DNA of 64,000 nucleotides from Cryobacterium sp. GrIS_2_6 (GCF_035984545.1 NZ_JAXCHP010000001.1:2108001-2172000), one strand, 5' to 3'; numbered from the stretch's first letter, positions 1 to 10,339 are shown. Notes: generated by a model not told the origin, from the letters alone. Program-made: numbers and translations.

Positions 1-53
1 AGGAGCCAGAACGACCCGGATGGCTCTATCCGGCGCGGGCGAGTCTGTCTATC

Positions 54-66
54 CTGTTCCGAACAG
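54..66. promoter_or_regulatory. palindrome upstream of the IclR gene, putative operator
   Basis: Arms CTGTTC and GAACAG flank a single central base, 25 bases before the chosen start of the IclR-type regulator. IclR-family regulators commonly bind short palindromes in their own promoter, so autoregulation is a reasonable inference. Nothing else in the sequence proves it. Confidence 0.35.
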
Positions 67-91
67 TCGCGGGCGACAGGTTAGGAGCGGG

Positions 92-991
92 ATGGCGCTG
101 GAACACCGCACCCTCATTTCCTCGGTCCAGCGCGCCCTCAGGATCGTCGACATCGTCTCGGGCGCCCCCCGGCCGATGCCCGTCAAGGCGGTCGCCCAAG
201 CCACGGGGCTCAGCCTCGGCACGGCGTACAACCTGACCAGGACCCTCGTGCACGAGGGATATCTCGGCGCGGAGCCCGACGGCCTCGTCCTCGGGCTCCG
301 GTTCCCGAGCCTCCGCGACGCAGACGCCGGCGTCTTTCTCGCCCGGGTGCGCCACACCCTCCGCCAGGTTGCCGGGGAGAACGGCGCGACGGCGTACCTC
401 GCGCGCTTCAGCGACGGGAGGGTGGACCTCATCGACATCGTCGACGCCGCGGGCATCCCGAGATCCGAGCCGTGGACAGGGCTCAGCGCCAGCCCGCACG
501 CCTCGGCACTCGGACGCCAGATCCTCGCCCAGCTCAGCCGCGAGCAGCGCGCCGACTTCCTCGCCGCGCACGGCCGTCCGCCGGGTGCCCACGCTGCGCC
601 AGGGGCGCCAGACACACGTGGCATCCCCGCCGCGCACGCGGCCCATGCCGCATATGCCGCGAACGGTGCGAACGCTGCGCACCTGGCAAGCCCGGCGAGC
701 GTGACGAACGCGGGCACGCCCGCCGACACACACACGGCAACGCACCTCTATGGCACGGTCACGCTCCCCCGCCCGGCGGATGCCCGCTGCACGCACCAGG
801 GCGCGGCCCACGGCAACGCGTGCCTCGCGGTCCCGGTGCGGGCGCCCGGCGTGATCGCCGCCCTCGGTGTCGCCGTGATCGGGGAGTGGGGAACAGCCGA
901 ACTCGGCGCGCTCACGCTGCGGTTGCGCGCATCGGCGAACGCGCTCGCGGCTCAGCTCGGCGCAGAACGGCCCGTGCAGGCCCGTGCCTGA
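92..991 (+). CDS. IclR-family transcriptional regulator
   Basis: About 299 residues. The N-terminal 70 residues form a winged helix-turn-helix of IclR type (SVQRALRIVDIV, then AVAQATGLSLGTAYNLTRTL). The rest corresponds to the IclR effector-binding domain, but around residues 170-215 it is interrupted by an unusual Ala/His/Gly-rich low-complexity stretch before the fold resumes. I chose the ATG at 92 because TTAGGAGCGG lies just before it; an in-frame ATG at 20 would add 24 residues without a good ribosome site. It would act as a DNA-binding repressor or activator of an unknown catabolic function. The next gene is convergent, so no target is suggested by context. Confidence 0.75.
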   Translation: MALEHRTLISSVQRALRIVDIVSGAPRPMPVKAVAQATGLSLGTAYNLTRTLVHEGYLGAEPDGLVLGLRFPSLRDADAGVFLARVRHTLRQVAGENGATAYLARFSDGRVDLIDIVDAAGIPRSEPWTGLSASPHASALGRQILAQLSREQRADFLAAHGRPPGAHAAPGAPDTRGIPAAHAAHAAYAANGANAAHLASPASVTNAGTPADTHTATHLYGTVTLPRPADARCTHQGAAHGNACLAVPVRAPGVIAALGVAVIGEWGTAELGALTLRLRASANALAAQLGAERPVQARA

Positions 992-1013
992 GCGGACGGC
1001 CGTTGCCGGGTGC

Positions 1014-1403
1014 CTACGTGGCCTCCGAGTCGAACGGAGCGGGTTCCGCCGGCGCGAGAGCGTTCTCCTTCGCCCGCTTCCTCGACAGGTACGCGCCGTT
1101 CGGGTTCGGCGACACCCGGGACACGACGGCGGACTGCTCCTTGACCGGTTCATCCTCGACGAGGGCCTCACGGATGATCCGGCGCGGGTCGTACTGGCGC
1201 GGATCGAGCTTCTTCCAGTCGACGTCGTCGAATTCGGGGCCCATCTCGTCGCGCATGCGTTCCTTGGCGCCGTTGGCCAGGTCCCGGAGCTGCCGGACGA
1301 GCCGCGCGAGCTGGGCCGCATAGTGGGGAAGCTTCTCGGGTCCGAGCAGGAAGACGGCGACGATCCCGACCAGGAGGAGCTTCTCGAACGTCAAACCAAG
1401 CAT
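1014..1403 (-). CDS. tatB: Sec-independent (Tat) translocase subunit TatB
   Basis: 129 residues. It starts with a single short N-terminal membrane helix (LLLVGIVAVFLLGPEKLP) ending in the G-P-E-K-L-P hinge typical of TatA/B, followed by an amphipathic helix (AAQLARLVRQLRDLA) and a charged, disordered tail. The acidic MGPEFDDVDWKKLDPRQY segment after the helix is characteristic of actinobacterial TatB rather than TatA. With TatC (not in this window) it forms the receptor that exports folded twin-arginine substrates; EfeB encoded near 13 kb is such a substrate. It lies divergent from the O-methyltransferase gene, as in mycobacteria around Rv1220c-Rv1224. Confidence 0.9.
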   Translation of the reverse strand: MLGLTFEKLLLVGIVAVFLLGPEKLPHYAAQLARLVRQLRDLANGAKERMRDEMGPEFDDVDWKKLDPRQYDPRRIIREALVEDEPVKEQSAVVSRVSPNPNGAYLSRKRAKENALAPAEPAPFDSEAT

Positions 1404-1488
1404 AGGTTGAGGATAACGCGCGGCGGGGCCTCCGCCGACCGGCGGGGAGCCCCCTTAAGCTGGACCCATACAAAACTGGAGTTGCACC

Positions 1489-2121
1489 GTGTCTGACAAA
1501 GATTTGAACTGGAAATTTTCCGACGACTCGGTCGTTGAGAGCGAGGCCGTCATCCGGGCGCGCCAGCAGTCGCTCGAGCTCGGCATCGACGCGATCTCCC
1601 CGGCGGTCGGTGCCCAATCGGCCGTGATCGCCGCAGCGACCGGAGCACGCAGCATCCTCGAGGTCGGCACGGGAGCCGGCGTCTCCGGCATCTGGCTCCT
1701 GACCGGGGCGCCAGGGGCGACCCTCACCTCGATCGACACCGAGGTCGACCACCAGCAGCACGCCCGCGCCCTGTTCACGGAGGCGAAGATCCCGGCGAAT
1801 CGGGTACGGCTGATCACGGGCAAGGCAGCGGATGTCCTCCCCCGGATGAACGAGAATTCGTACGACATCGTCTTCATCGACGCCGACCCGCAGTCGGTCA
1901 TCGAATACGTCGAGCACGGGCTGCGCCTGGCCCGGCCGGGCGGAACCGTGCTCGTGGCCCATGCCCTCTGGCGCGGCCGCGTCGCGAACCCGGCGCAGCG
2001 CGACGAGATCGCCACCGGCTTCCGCACCCTGCTGAGCGAGATCAGCGGTTCGACTGCCGTGATCAGCGCCCTGTCGCCCGTCGGCGACGGCCTGCTGCAG
2101 ATCACCAAGCTCCGCGCGTAG
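1489..2121 (+). CDS. SAM-dependent O-methyltransferase, family 3 type
   Basis: 210 residues, GTG start with GGAG nine bases upstream. The SAM-binding motif is ILEVGTGAGVSGIWL near residue 60; the DIVFIDADP motif near residue 125 is the usual catalytic/metal region of catechol-type O-methyltransferases (Methyltransf_3), and LARPGGTVLVA follows as motif III. The small size fits the bacterial members of this family, such as Rv1220c, which sits in the same relative position to tatB in M. tuberculosis. The substrate cannot be told from the sequence. Confidence 0.85.
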   Translation: MSDKDLNWKFSDDSVVESEAVIRARQQSLELGIDAISPAVGAQSAVIAAATGARSILEVGTGAGVSGIWLLTGAPGATLTSIDTEVDHQQHARALFTEAKIPANRVRLITGKAADVLPRMNENSYDIVFIDADPQSVIEYVEHGLRLARPGGTVLVAHALWRGRVANPAQRDEIATGFRTLLSEISGSTAVISALSPVGDGLLQITKLRA

Positions 2122-2138
2122 CGCACCGGCACGAAAAA

Positions 2139-2171
2139 GATCGGCCGTGCAGCAGGGCTGCACGGCCGATC
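2139..2171 (-). terminator. rho-independent terminator of the DUF3117 gene
   Basis: A perfect 15-bp stem (GATCGGCCGTGCAGC with its complement) and a 3-base loop. Read on the minus strand the stem is followed directly by TTTTT, so it terminates the DUF3117 transcript; the same stem probably also stops the convergent methyltransferase transcript. Confidence 0.85.
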
Positions 2172-2214
2172 CGTAATTCTCTTCGATTACGAGGTGGAGA
2201 CGTGATCTCCGACG

Positions 2215-2391
2215 CTAGGCAATCGGGCGTACTACGCCGGCGAGTGCATCGTGAAGCTCCTTGGCTTCCGCGTCGTTCACAGAGACGACGAGTCGTCCTC
2301 CGCCCTCGAGCGGAACACGCACAATGATCAGGCGCCCCTCTTTTACAGCCTCCATTGGCCCGTCTCCGGTCCGTGGCTTCATGGCCGCCAT
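2215..2391 (-). CDS. DUF3117 family small protein
   Basis: 58 residues starting MAAMKPRTGDGPM, with the core RLIIVRVPLEGGGRLVVSV that defines the DUF3117 family, found almost only in actinobacteria (for example Rv1211). Function unknown. The start at 2391 is preferred over an in-frame ATG five codons upstream because GAAGGGGAG sits just before it and family members begin with MAAMKPRTGDGP. It is a single-gene unit ending in the terminator at 2139-2171. Confidence 0.85.
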   Translation of the reverse strand: MAAMKPRTGDGPMEAVKEGRLIIVRVPLEGGGRLVVSVNDAEAKELHDALAGVVRPIA

Positions 2392-2495
2392 GAACTCCCC
2401 TTCCACTCATTCGTCTGAACTTCTATTATCGACCATCGCGGCCCGAGACGAAAATTCACGAGGTCCGGGCGGGTAACGAAGGCGGTCGCGCACGG

Positions 2496-3791
2496 TTAGG
2501 GCGGCGTCCAGTCCGCGCCGTCGACGCCCCAGCAGATCAGCAGCCACCCCCACTGGCCGAGGACGCACAGCACCACGATCCCGATCCGGTACCAGAGCCG
2601 TTTCGGCTGAGCGATCGCGCCGAGCACCGGGAACATCGGCATCAGGAGCCGGAAGGTGCTCGACTGGGGGAAGAAGACCGCGAAGAGGTAGAGCCCGTAT
2701 GCGGCGAGCCAGAACCTCAGGTCCACGCCGAGCCGGCGGACCGCGGGAGTGAACAGTAGGACGGCGAAGCCGACGACGAGCGCGAGCACCACGATGATGC
2801 CGAGCGGTGTGCCGAACCACCAGATCCCGCCCTGGAACCAGGCCGTGAAGGGCACGAGTTGCTGGTATCCGATGTACGAGGACCGCCAGGCGAGCTCGGT
2901 GTCGGTGTACGCGGTCGCCGAGCCGGTCGCGATCCAGGCGATGAGCGGCCAGGCGAAGCCGCTGAGGGCGCTGAAGACGGTGACGGATGCCGCGGTGACG
3001 CGTTCTGCAGCTGGGAACGGGTCGCTGCGACGGGTCAGCCAGCGATGCACGATGTGGAACCCGAGTGCGAGGGCGAAGGCGAGGCCGCTGGGCCGGGTGA
3101 ACGCCATCACCGTGACCACGGGGAACAGCAGCACGTAGCGCCGTTCGAGCAGCAGCAGGAGGGCGAGGGTGAGGAAGAACAGGTACATCGCCTCGGCGTA
3201 GCCGAACTGCAGGATCGGGGTCAGGGGCGCGACGCAGAACAGCACGACGGCGAAGAGTGCGGTGCCGCGCCCCTGGACGCGCAGCATCAGCCGGTAGAAG
3301 ACCAGGGTGGCCCCGAGGCTGAAGGCGAGCGAGACGACGACGCCGGCCGGTGCCCACGGCGCCCCGGTGACGAACGTCACAACCCGCACGACGGCGGGGT
3401 AGCCAGGCAGGAACGCCCAGGCGTTCTCGCCGATGTGGCCGGTGCTCGTGACGGGCAGCACCGCCGGGTAGCCGGACACTGCGACGATGTTGTACCAGCG
3501 GGCGTCCCAGATATTGGCGAAGTCGAAGTAATCCGGGCTGGCGCCGGTCCACGGGTTCGCGCCCTGGACGCGCGCCAGGATCAGGACGAGGGTGGTCGTC
3601 ACAACGCGGGACAGCACCCAGATGCCGGCGACACCGGCCCACCACGGGGCCAGCCGGGCGCGGGACCGCCAGCGGTCCGGCAGCATCCGGTGCACCGCCT
3701 GGGACGGCAGGACCCTCGGCGTGGGCGACGTCCCGCGCACCGGGCGCGGCGGTCTCCCCCTCGGAGGACGAGGCGGGGCCTCCGCGGCCAT
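2496..3791 (-). CDS. PIG-V-like membrane mannosyltransferase
   Basis: 431 residues with a Pro/Arg-rich cytoplasmic N-terminus and about ten hydrophobic segments. The region NIWDARWYNIVAVSGYP near residue 100 is the luminal/extracytoplasmic D-x-x-W-Y signature of GT-C glycosyltransferases related to PIG-V, and AFLPGYPAVVR follows. Actinobacterial relatives are polyprenyl-phosphomannose-dependent mannosyltransferases acting on the outer face of the membrane. The stop of this gene lies clear of others, but its start is only 3 bases from the dapE stop, so it may be cotranscribed with dapE. The acceptor is unknown. Confidence 0.7.
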   Translation of the reverse strand: MAAEAPPRPPRGRPPRPVRGTSPTPRVLPSQAVHRMLPDRWRSRARLAPWWAGVAGIWVLSRVVTTTLVLILARVQGANPWTGASPDYFDFANIWDARWYNIVAVSGYPAVLPVTSTGHIGENAWAFLPGYPAVVRVVTFVTGAPWAPAGVVVSLAFSLGATLVFYRLMLRVQGRGTALFAVVLFCVAPLTPILQFGYAEAMYLFFLTLALLLLLERRYVLLFPVVTVMAFTRPSGLAFALALGFHIVHRWLTRRSDPFPAAERVTAASVTVFSALSGFAWPLIAWIATGSATAYTDTELAWRSSYIGYQQLVPFTAWFQGGIWWFGTPLGIIVVLALVVGFAVLLFTPAVRRLGVDLRFWLAAYGLYLFAVFFPQSSTFRLLMPMFPVLGAIAQPKRLWYRIGIVVLCVLGQWGWLLICWGVDGADWTPP

Positions 3792-3794
3792 GGG

Positions 3795-4979
3795 CTAGAG
3801 CTTCCGGCTCGGGTCGGCGGTCAGCCAGGACCTGAGGGCGTCCTCGCAGTCCGTGATCTGGTGCACGGCGACGCGCTCGTCGTCGGCGTGGGCCTTGAGC
3901 GGGTCGCCGGGCCCGTAGTTGACGGCCGGGATGCCGAGGGCGGAGAACCGGGCAACGTCCGTCCAGCCGTACTTGGGCCGGGCTTCGGCTCCGACGAAGG
4001 CGAGGAATTCCTGCGCGAGCGGGGCGTCGAGCCCCGGGCGCGCGCCCTCCGCGCGGTCGACGACGGTGATCTCGTACCCGGCGAACAGTTCGCGCACGTG
4101 CTCGAGCGCCTCCGCGGAGCTGCGGCTCGGGGCGAAGCGGTAGTTGATGTGCACCATGCACTCGTCGGGGATGACGTTGCCGGCGATGCCGCCGCTGATT
4201 CCGACGGCGTTCAGGCCTTCCCGGTAGACGAGGCCTTCGACCTCGACGGCGCGTGGCTCGTAGTCGGCGAGGATGGCGAGGATCGGTGCGACCTTGTGGA
4301 TGGCGTTCTCGCCCACCCAGCTACGGGCGGAGTGCGCGCGCAGCCCGTGGGTGCGCACCTCGACCCGAAGGTTGCCGTTGCAGCCGCCCTCGACCTGGCC
4401 GTTGCTCGGTTCGCCGAGGATGGCGAAGTCGCCCGCGAAGAGGTCCGGGCGGTTCCGGGCGAGTCGGCCGAGGCCGTTGAGCTCGTCGGAGACCTCCTCG
4501 TGGTCGTACCACATCCAGGTCACGTCGAGCCCGGGGTCTGTCAGCTCGGCGGCGAGCTTCAGCTGAACGGCGACGCCGGCCTTCATGTCCACCGTGCCGC
4601 GGCCCCAGAGGTGCGGGACGTCGTCGACGGTCTCGAACCGGGTCGGCAGGTTGTCGTTGACCGGGACGGTGTCGAGGTGGCCGGCGATGATGACCCGCCG
4701 GTCGCGGCCAAGCCGGGTGCGGGCGACGACCGTGTCACCGTCGCGGATGACCTCGAGGTGCGCGAGTCCCGTGAGCGCCTGCTCGACGGCGTCCGCTAGG
4801 GGGGTCTCGTCACCGGAGACGGACTCGATGTCGCAGATCGCCTGCGTGATCGAAACGGAGGACGCGGCCAGGTCGAGCCGGCCGGCGCGGCGGGCGCCGG
4901 CTGCATCCGGTGCGGGGTTCACGTACGGGTTCACCGGCGGAGATGCGGGCAGGGACACGGGCTGGGGGGACGAAGGCAC
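3795..4979 (-). CDS. dapE: succinyl-diaminopimelate desuccinylase
   Basis: 394 residues of the M20 metallopeptidase family. Metal-binding motifs are visible: IIAGHLDTVPV, WGRGTVDMKAGVA, DHEEVSDELNGLG, and ILGEPSNGQVEGGCNGN. It removes succinate from N-succinyl-LL-diaminopimelate in lysine and peptidoglycan synthesis. The first 35 residues are Pro/Ala-rich and not conserved in the family, and the ATG at 4979 is only 17 bases from the divergent dapD start, so translation may really begin further in, near the LDLAASSVSIT segment. DapD is divergent and DapC lies nearby, so three steps of the succinylase DAP branch are clustered here. Confidence 0.92.
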   Translation of the reverse strand: MPSSPQPVSLPASPPVNPYVNPAPDAAGARRAGRLDLAASSVSITQAICDIESVSGDETPLADAVEQALTGLAHLEVIRDGDTVVARTRLGRDRRVIIAGHLDTVPVNDNLPTRFETVDDVPHLWGRGTVDMKAGVAVQLKLAAELTDPGLDVTWMWYDHEEVSDELNGLGRLARNRPDLFAGDFAILGEPSNGQVEGGCNGNLRVEVRTHGLRAHSARSWVGENAIHKVAPILAILADYEPRAVEVEGLVYREGLNAVGISGGIAGNVIPDECMVHINYRFAPSRSSAEALEHVRELFAGYEITVVDRAEGARPGLDAPLAQEFLAFVGAEARPKYGWTDVARFSALGIPAVNYGPGDPLKAHADDERVAVHQITDCEDALRSWLTADPSRKL

Positions 4980-4996
4980 TCTACTAATCTAGAGGA

Positions 4997-5977
4997 ATGA
5001 CCGAGACAGAGTCCCCGCAGTCCGCCGTCCCCACCACAGCCTGGGGCTACGGCCTGGCCACCGTCGCCGAGGACAACACGGTCCTCGACACCTGGTTCCC
5101 CGCTCCCCTGCTCGGCTCGCTGCCCGCCGGCCGCGACCCGTGGATCGTGCCCGCCTCAGTCACCGAACTCACCGGGGCGGACCCGCGGCGTGCCGTGCAC
5201 CTCGAGACCGTGACGATCGAGATCGACCTCACCGCACCCCCGGCCGGCACTGCGGATGCCTACCTGCGGCTGCACCTGCTCTCGCACCTGCTCGTCACGC
5301 CCAACAGCATCAACCTCGAGGGCATCTTCGGCCACCTGCCCGTCGTGGTGTGGACGAACGCCGGCCCGATGCTGCCCGCCGACTTCGACCGGCTGCGGCC
5401 GGCATTGCAGCGCGCGGGCATCCAGGCCAGCGGCGTGGACAAGTTCCCGCCGCTGCTGAACTACGTCACGCCAGACCGGGTGCGAATCGCGGATGCCTCC
5501 AGGGTCCGCCTCGGCGCCTACCTCTCCCCCGGCACCACGGTCATGCACGAGGGCTTCGTGAACTTCAACGCTGGCACCCTCGGCGTCTCCATGGTCGAGG
5601 GGCGCATCTCGCAGGGGGTCGTCGTCGGCAACGGCGCTGACATCGGCGGCGGCGCCTCGATCATGGGCACCCTGTCCGGCGGCGGCACCGAGCGCGTGCG
5701 CATCGGGGAACGCGCCCTGCTCGGCGCGAACTCCGGCATCGGCATCTCGATCGGCGACGATTCCGTCGTCGAGGCCGGGCTCTACGTCACGGCCGGCACG
5801 AAGGTGTCCCTGCCCGACCAGCCGCGCACCGCCGACGGCCGCATGCAGACGATGAAGGCCGTCGAGCTGTCCGGGGTACCGAACCTGCTCTTCCGACGCA
5901 ACTCGATGTCGGGCGCCGTCGAGGTGCTCGCCCGAAGCGGGAACGGCATCGTCCTGAACGAGCAGCTGCACGCCTAG
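4997..5977 (+). CDS. dapD: tetrahydrodipicolinate N-succinyltransferase
   Basis: 326 residues, actinobacterial type DapD. The C-terminal half is a left-handed beta-helix made of hexapeptide repeats (GAYLSPGTTVMHEGFVNFNA, ISQGVVVGNGADIGGGASI, IGERALLGANSGIGISIGDD). It transfers succinyl from succinyl-CoA to tetrahydrodipicolinate, two steps before DapE. TAGAGGA immediately precedes the ATG, and a TACTAAT-like -10 element lies in the 17-base divergent gap with dapE, which implies a very short leader. A strong hairpin follows the gene. Confidence 0.93.
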   Translation: MTETESPQSAVPTTAWGYGLATVAEDNTVLDTWFPAPLLGSLPAGRDPWIVPASVTELTGADPRRAVHLETVTIEIDLTAPPAGTADAYLRLHLLSHLLVTPNSINLEGIFGHLPVVVWTNAGPMLPADFDRLRPALQRAGIQASGVDKFPPLLNYVTPDRVRIADASRVRLGAYLSPGTTVMHEGFVNFNAGTLGVSMVEGRISQGVVVGNGADIGGGASIMGTLSGGGTERVRIGERALLGANSGIGISIGDDSVVEAGLYVTAGTKVSLPDQPRTADGRMQTMKAVELSGVPNLLFRRNSMSGAVEVLARSGNGIVLNEQLHA

Positions 5978-5992
5978 CCCTGGTACGACGAA

Positions 5993-6032
5993 AGCGGATG
6001 CCCGTCGCGCGGTGGCGTGACGGGCATCCGCT
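5993..6032. terminator. bidirectional hairpin between dapD and gltA
   Basis: Perfect 14-bp arms (AGCGGATGCCCGTC and its complement) around a 12-base loop lie between two convergent genes. There is no T-run on either side, so it may act as a Rho-aided or structural 3-prime end. Confidence 0.6.
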
Positions 6033-6055
6033 TGTACGACGGCGGCCGGTGAGGG

Positions 6056-7396
<1,341 letters not shown>

Positions 7397-7583
7397 TGAA
7401 TCACTGCCTTACGGACTGGGGGTGGCCGCCATGGCACACCGGTGTGGCTGGAGACGTCCAAGCGGATACAGCCTAATCGGCCCCACCACCTACTGTTGCA
7501 TCCGCCAAACTTTCGGCAGTTTCACGGGAGGAGTGCCACAAGAATGTCGATGTTGCCCGCTCCGGGTACACCGTGGGCAGTTG

Positions 7584-8690
7584 CTACTCTAGCGACCGGA
7601 GCCGAGCGGCGGCTGCGTGGATGCGCTCATCCGTAGCCGTCAGCGAGAAACGAACGTGCTGCGGGTACCCGTCCCCGTAGAAGGATCCCGGCCCGGCGAG
7701 GATGCCGAGGCCGGCGAGTTCGGCGATCGACATCCAGCAGTCGACCCCCTTCGTCGCCCACAGGTAGAGGCCGGCCTCGCTCCGGTCGATCCGGTACCCG
7801 GCGGCCTCGATCGCCGGAAGCAGCACGGCACGCCTGCCCCGGTACCGTTCACGCTGGGCCGCCACGTGGGCGTCGTCGCCGAGGGCGGCCACCATCGCGG
7901 CCTGGAGCGGCTGCGGGAGCATCAGGCCGGCGTGCTTCCGCACGGTGAGCACCCGGGCGAGCACGTCGGCGCAGCCGGCCGCGAAGGCGCCGCGGTAGCC
8001 GGCCATGTTGGACTGCTTGCTGAGGGAGTAGATCGCGAGCACGTTGCGCCGGTCGGTGCCGATCACGCGCGGGTCGAGGATGCTGGGAATCGGCTTGGAC
8101 GCCCAGGGTCCTGCCCAGCCGAGCTCGGCGTAACACTCATCGGACACGATGACGGCCCCGAGGTCCCGCGCGCGCGCGACGGCGGCACGCAACTCGGACA
8201 CCGACAACACGCGGCCATCGGGGTTTCCCGGGCTGTTCAGCCAGATGAGCTTCGTCGTGGCCGGCCACGCAGCCGGGTCGTCTGAGGCGAGCGCGTCGCA
8301 TCCGGCCATCGCGGCGCCGATCGCGTAGGTGGGGTAGGCCGCGAGCGGGTGCACGACGGTGTCCCCCTCGCCGACGCCGAGCATGAAGGGCAGGAGGGCG
8401 ACGAGTTCCTTGGAACCGATCGTGGGGAGCACGTTGGCGGGCGAAAGCCCGGCGACCCCGCGACGGCGCGCATACCAGTCGACGATCGCGGCCAGCAGCT
8501 CAGGCGTGCCGACGGTCTGCGGGTACGCGTGCGCATCCGTCGCCTCAGCGAGGGCGGTGCGCACGACGTCGGGGGTCGGATCGACGGGCGAGCCGATCGA
8601 AAGGTCGACGATGCCGTCGGCGTGCGCGCGGGCCTGGGCCGCGAACGGCGCCATCTGGTCCCACGGGTAGTCAGGGAGCGGCTTGAGCAC
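7584..8690 (-). CDS. dapC: succinyldiaminopimelate transaminase
   Basis: 368-residue fold type I aminotransferase. PLP lysine lies in YSLSKQSNMAGYRGAF near residue 225; the NSPGNPDGRV and VSDECYAELGW motifs precede it. It is the actinobacterial DapC type that starts with LKPLPDYPWD and makes N-succinyl-LL-DAP from the keto precursor, the step between DapD and DapE. It starts 6 bases after the ferredoxin gene stop, so the two form an operon, an arrangement conserved with M. tuberculosis Rv1177-Rv1178. Confidence 0.9.
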   Translation of the reverse strand: MLKPLPDYPWDQMAPFAAQARAHADGIVDLSIGSPVDPTPDVVRTALAEATDAHAYPQTVGTPELLAAIVDWYARRRGVAGLSPANVLPTIGSKELVALLPFMLGVGEGDTVVHPLAAYPTYAIGAAMAGCDALASDDPAAWPATTKLIWLNSPGNPDGRVLSVSELRAAVARARDLGAVIVSDECYAELGWAGPWASKPIPSILDPRVIGTDRRNVLAIYSLSKQSNMAGYRGAFAAGCADVLARVLTVRKHAGLMLPQPLQAAMVAALGDDAHVAAQRERYRGRRAVLLPAIEAAGYRIDRSEAGLYLWATKGVDCWMSIAELAGLGILAGPGSFYGDGYPQHVRFSLTATDERIHAAAARLRSLE

Positions 8691-8696
8691 GACCGG

Positions 8697-9014
8697 TCAG
8701 ACCTGCGGGGGCAGGGCGGCGATGATCGGGTGGTCCTTGTGGATCACGCCGACCTTCGCGGCGCCGCCGGGAGACCCGATGTCATCGAAGAATTCGACGT
8801 TGGCCTTGTAGTACTCGGCCCACTGCTCGGGGACGTCGTCCTCGTAGTAGATGGCCTCAACGGGGCAGACCGGTTCGCAGGCACCGCAGTCGACGCATTC
8901 GTCCGGGTGAATGTAGAGGGAACGGTCGCCCTCGTAAATGCAGTCGACCGGGCATTCGTCCACGCAGGCGCGGTCTTTCACGTCGACACACGGCAGGGCA
9001 ATGACATAGGTCAC
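8697..9014 (-). CDS. fdxA: ferredoxin, 7Fe-8S type
   Basis: 105 residues. Two cysteine clusters are visible: CVDVKDRACVDECPVDCIY, which has the spacing of a 3Fe-4S plus 4Fe-4S ferredoxin, and CVDCGACEPVCPVEAIY. The C-terminal extension (WAEYYKANVEFFDDIGSPGG) matches FdxA/FdxC of actinobacteria. It is a cytoplasmic electron carrier. The gene is first in the fdxA-dapC operon. Confidence 0.93.
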   Translation of the reverse strand: MTYVIALPCVDVKDRACVDECPVDCIYEGDRSLYIHPDECVDCGACEPVCPVEAIYYEDDVPEQWAEYYKANVEFFDDIGSPGGAAKVGVIHKDHPIIAALPPQV

Positions 9015-9069
9015 GAGCGGGGAGCTCCCTTCACGAGCTGAACGTCCAGTCTAGGTCAAGCGCCCCGGG

Positions 9070-9139
9070 TCAGGCGTCGTGGCTCAGGCGTCGTGGCTCA
9101 GGCGCCGTAGCTCAGGCGTTGTGGCTCACGCGCCCTGGC
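9070..9139. repeat. five 14-bp tandem units
   Basis: Four near-identical units of TCAGGCGTCGTGGC (two changes in the third, one in the fourth) are followed by a diverged fifth, TCACGCGCCCTGGC, which overlaps the stop of the MshB-like gene. They fill the gap between the fdxA promoter and that stop. Confidence 0.8.
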
Positions 9140-10250
9140 CGGACCGGCCCCTCCGCTGCGGGAGCCGCGGCCAGGCCAGCACGAGCGAGGCGACGAGGGT
9201 CGGCAGCACCGTCCACAGAGTGCCGGCCAGGCCGGCGGGCACGAGCACGGAACCGCCCGTGCTCTTCAGCGACAACAGGAAGATCGATCCGACGAGGCCG
9301 ATCGTGCACGCGAGCACGACCACCCGGTCGTCGAGCACGAGCCGGAGGCCGACGAGGAGGGCGCTCGCCGCCAGGGTGGCGAGAACGAGACCGACGGGCA
9401 GGGTGACGGGGCCGAGCACGACGGTGGCCTGGTGCGCCACCGTGCCGAGCACCCCGAAGACGACGCCGGCGGCGAGCGCGAAGAGGCTCGCGACGGCGCG
9501 CAGCGCTCCGGTCGCGAAGGCGCCGGCCGGCGCCGGGTCTGCCGGGCCCGCCGGATTCGCCGCGTCCGCCGCGTCCGCCAAGTCCGCCGGGGACGACTGC
9601 TTCGCCGCGCTCTCCGGGTCCGCTCCGGGCTGGGGTGCCTGGGCGCCGGATGCCGCGGCCCGATCTGCGGCCGCGGCCGGCGGCGGAGTGGACCTCAGGT
9701 AGGTCTCTGTTCCCGTCACCGACCCGGCCGGGTCCCCCGGCCGGACGGCCGAAACGACGCGTCCGTCCACGGTCCAGCGGTCGGAGTATGCGGAGAGGGC
9801 GGCGAGCTTCTGCTCGAGGTGATCGCTGACGTCGATCGCGACGATCCGCTGCCCGATGGCCTCGGTGACCCCGCGGCTCACGAAGACCGGCACGCGGGAT
9901 GCGTGTGCGGCATCCGCTGCGGCGGCCTGGAGCAGCTCGCTGCGGGCGCCGATCACGATCGCCGTCGCCCTGACCTCCTCGAGCACGGCGCGCAGGGCCG
10001 CAGCCGGGTCGGCTGAGACGGGCAGGAAGCGCCAGTCGCCGACCCCGAGTGCGGAGAGTGCAGCACGCACGTCGGAGCTCACCCCCGAGGTGCTGTCGCC
10101 GTCGTTCCCCGGCGCCCGGACACCGAAGAGCACGACGACCTCTGCGTCATCGCCGCGCAGGCGGGCGATGGTGCCTCCGGTGAACCAGGCCTCATCGCCG
10201 GGCCGGTCGTGCACGAAGACGACACGTTCTGCGCTGCCGGACATGACCAT
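9126..10250 (-). CDS. degenerate MshB-like (PIG-L) domain fused to a membrane domain
   Basis: About 374 residues. Residues 8-175 have the PIG-L/LmbE deacetylase fold as in MshB ([20 protein letters not shown] at the start, [20 protein letters not shown] at the end). The catalytic AHPDDE motif reads DRPGDE: the metal histidine is Arg and the base aspartate is Gly, and no second histidine loop (GHPDH) is present. An Ala/Pro-rich linker (about 185-240) leads to four membrane helices like those of the separate protein Rv1171. In M. tuberculosis mshB (Rv1170) and Rv1171 lie beside fdxC-dapC, so this is a fused, apparently catalytically dead counterpart. I use the ATG at 10250 (GGGGAG before it); a GTG at 10283 is possible. 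Confidence 0.7.
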   Translation of the reverse strand: MVMSGSAERVVFVHDRPGDEAWFTGGTIARLRGDDAEVVVLFGVRAPGNDGDSTSGVSSDVRAALSALGVGDWRFLPVSADPAAALRAVLEEVRATAIVIGARSELLQAAAADAAHASRVPVFVSRGVTEAIGQRIVAIDVSDHLEQKLAALSAYSDRWTVDGRVVSAVRPGDPAGSVTGTETYLRSTPPPAAAADRAAASGAQAPQPGADPESAAKQSSPADLADAADAANPAGPADPAPAGAFATGALRAVASLFALAAGVVFGVLGTVAHQATVVLGPVTLPVGLVLATLAASALLVGLRLVLDDRVVVLACTIGLVGSIFLLSLKSTGGSVLVPAGLAGTLWTVLPTLVASLVLAWPRLPQRRGRSGQGA

Positions 10251-10339
10251 CGATGAGCTCCCCAGGGTCGGATTGGCGGACACCCACCCCAGAATAATAA
10301 CTGGACAATTCCGGCCGACCGCCGGTAGAGTCGCTCGAG

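Noticed and set aside
2859..4799. 646-codon open frame opposite the mannosyltransferase and dapE
   Set aside because: Spans two convincing genes on the other strand and shows no domain.
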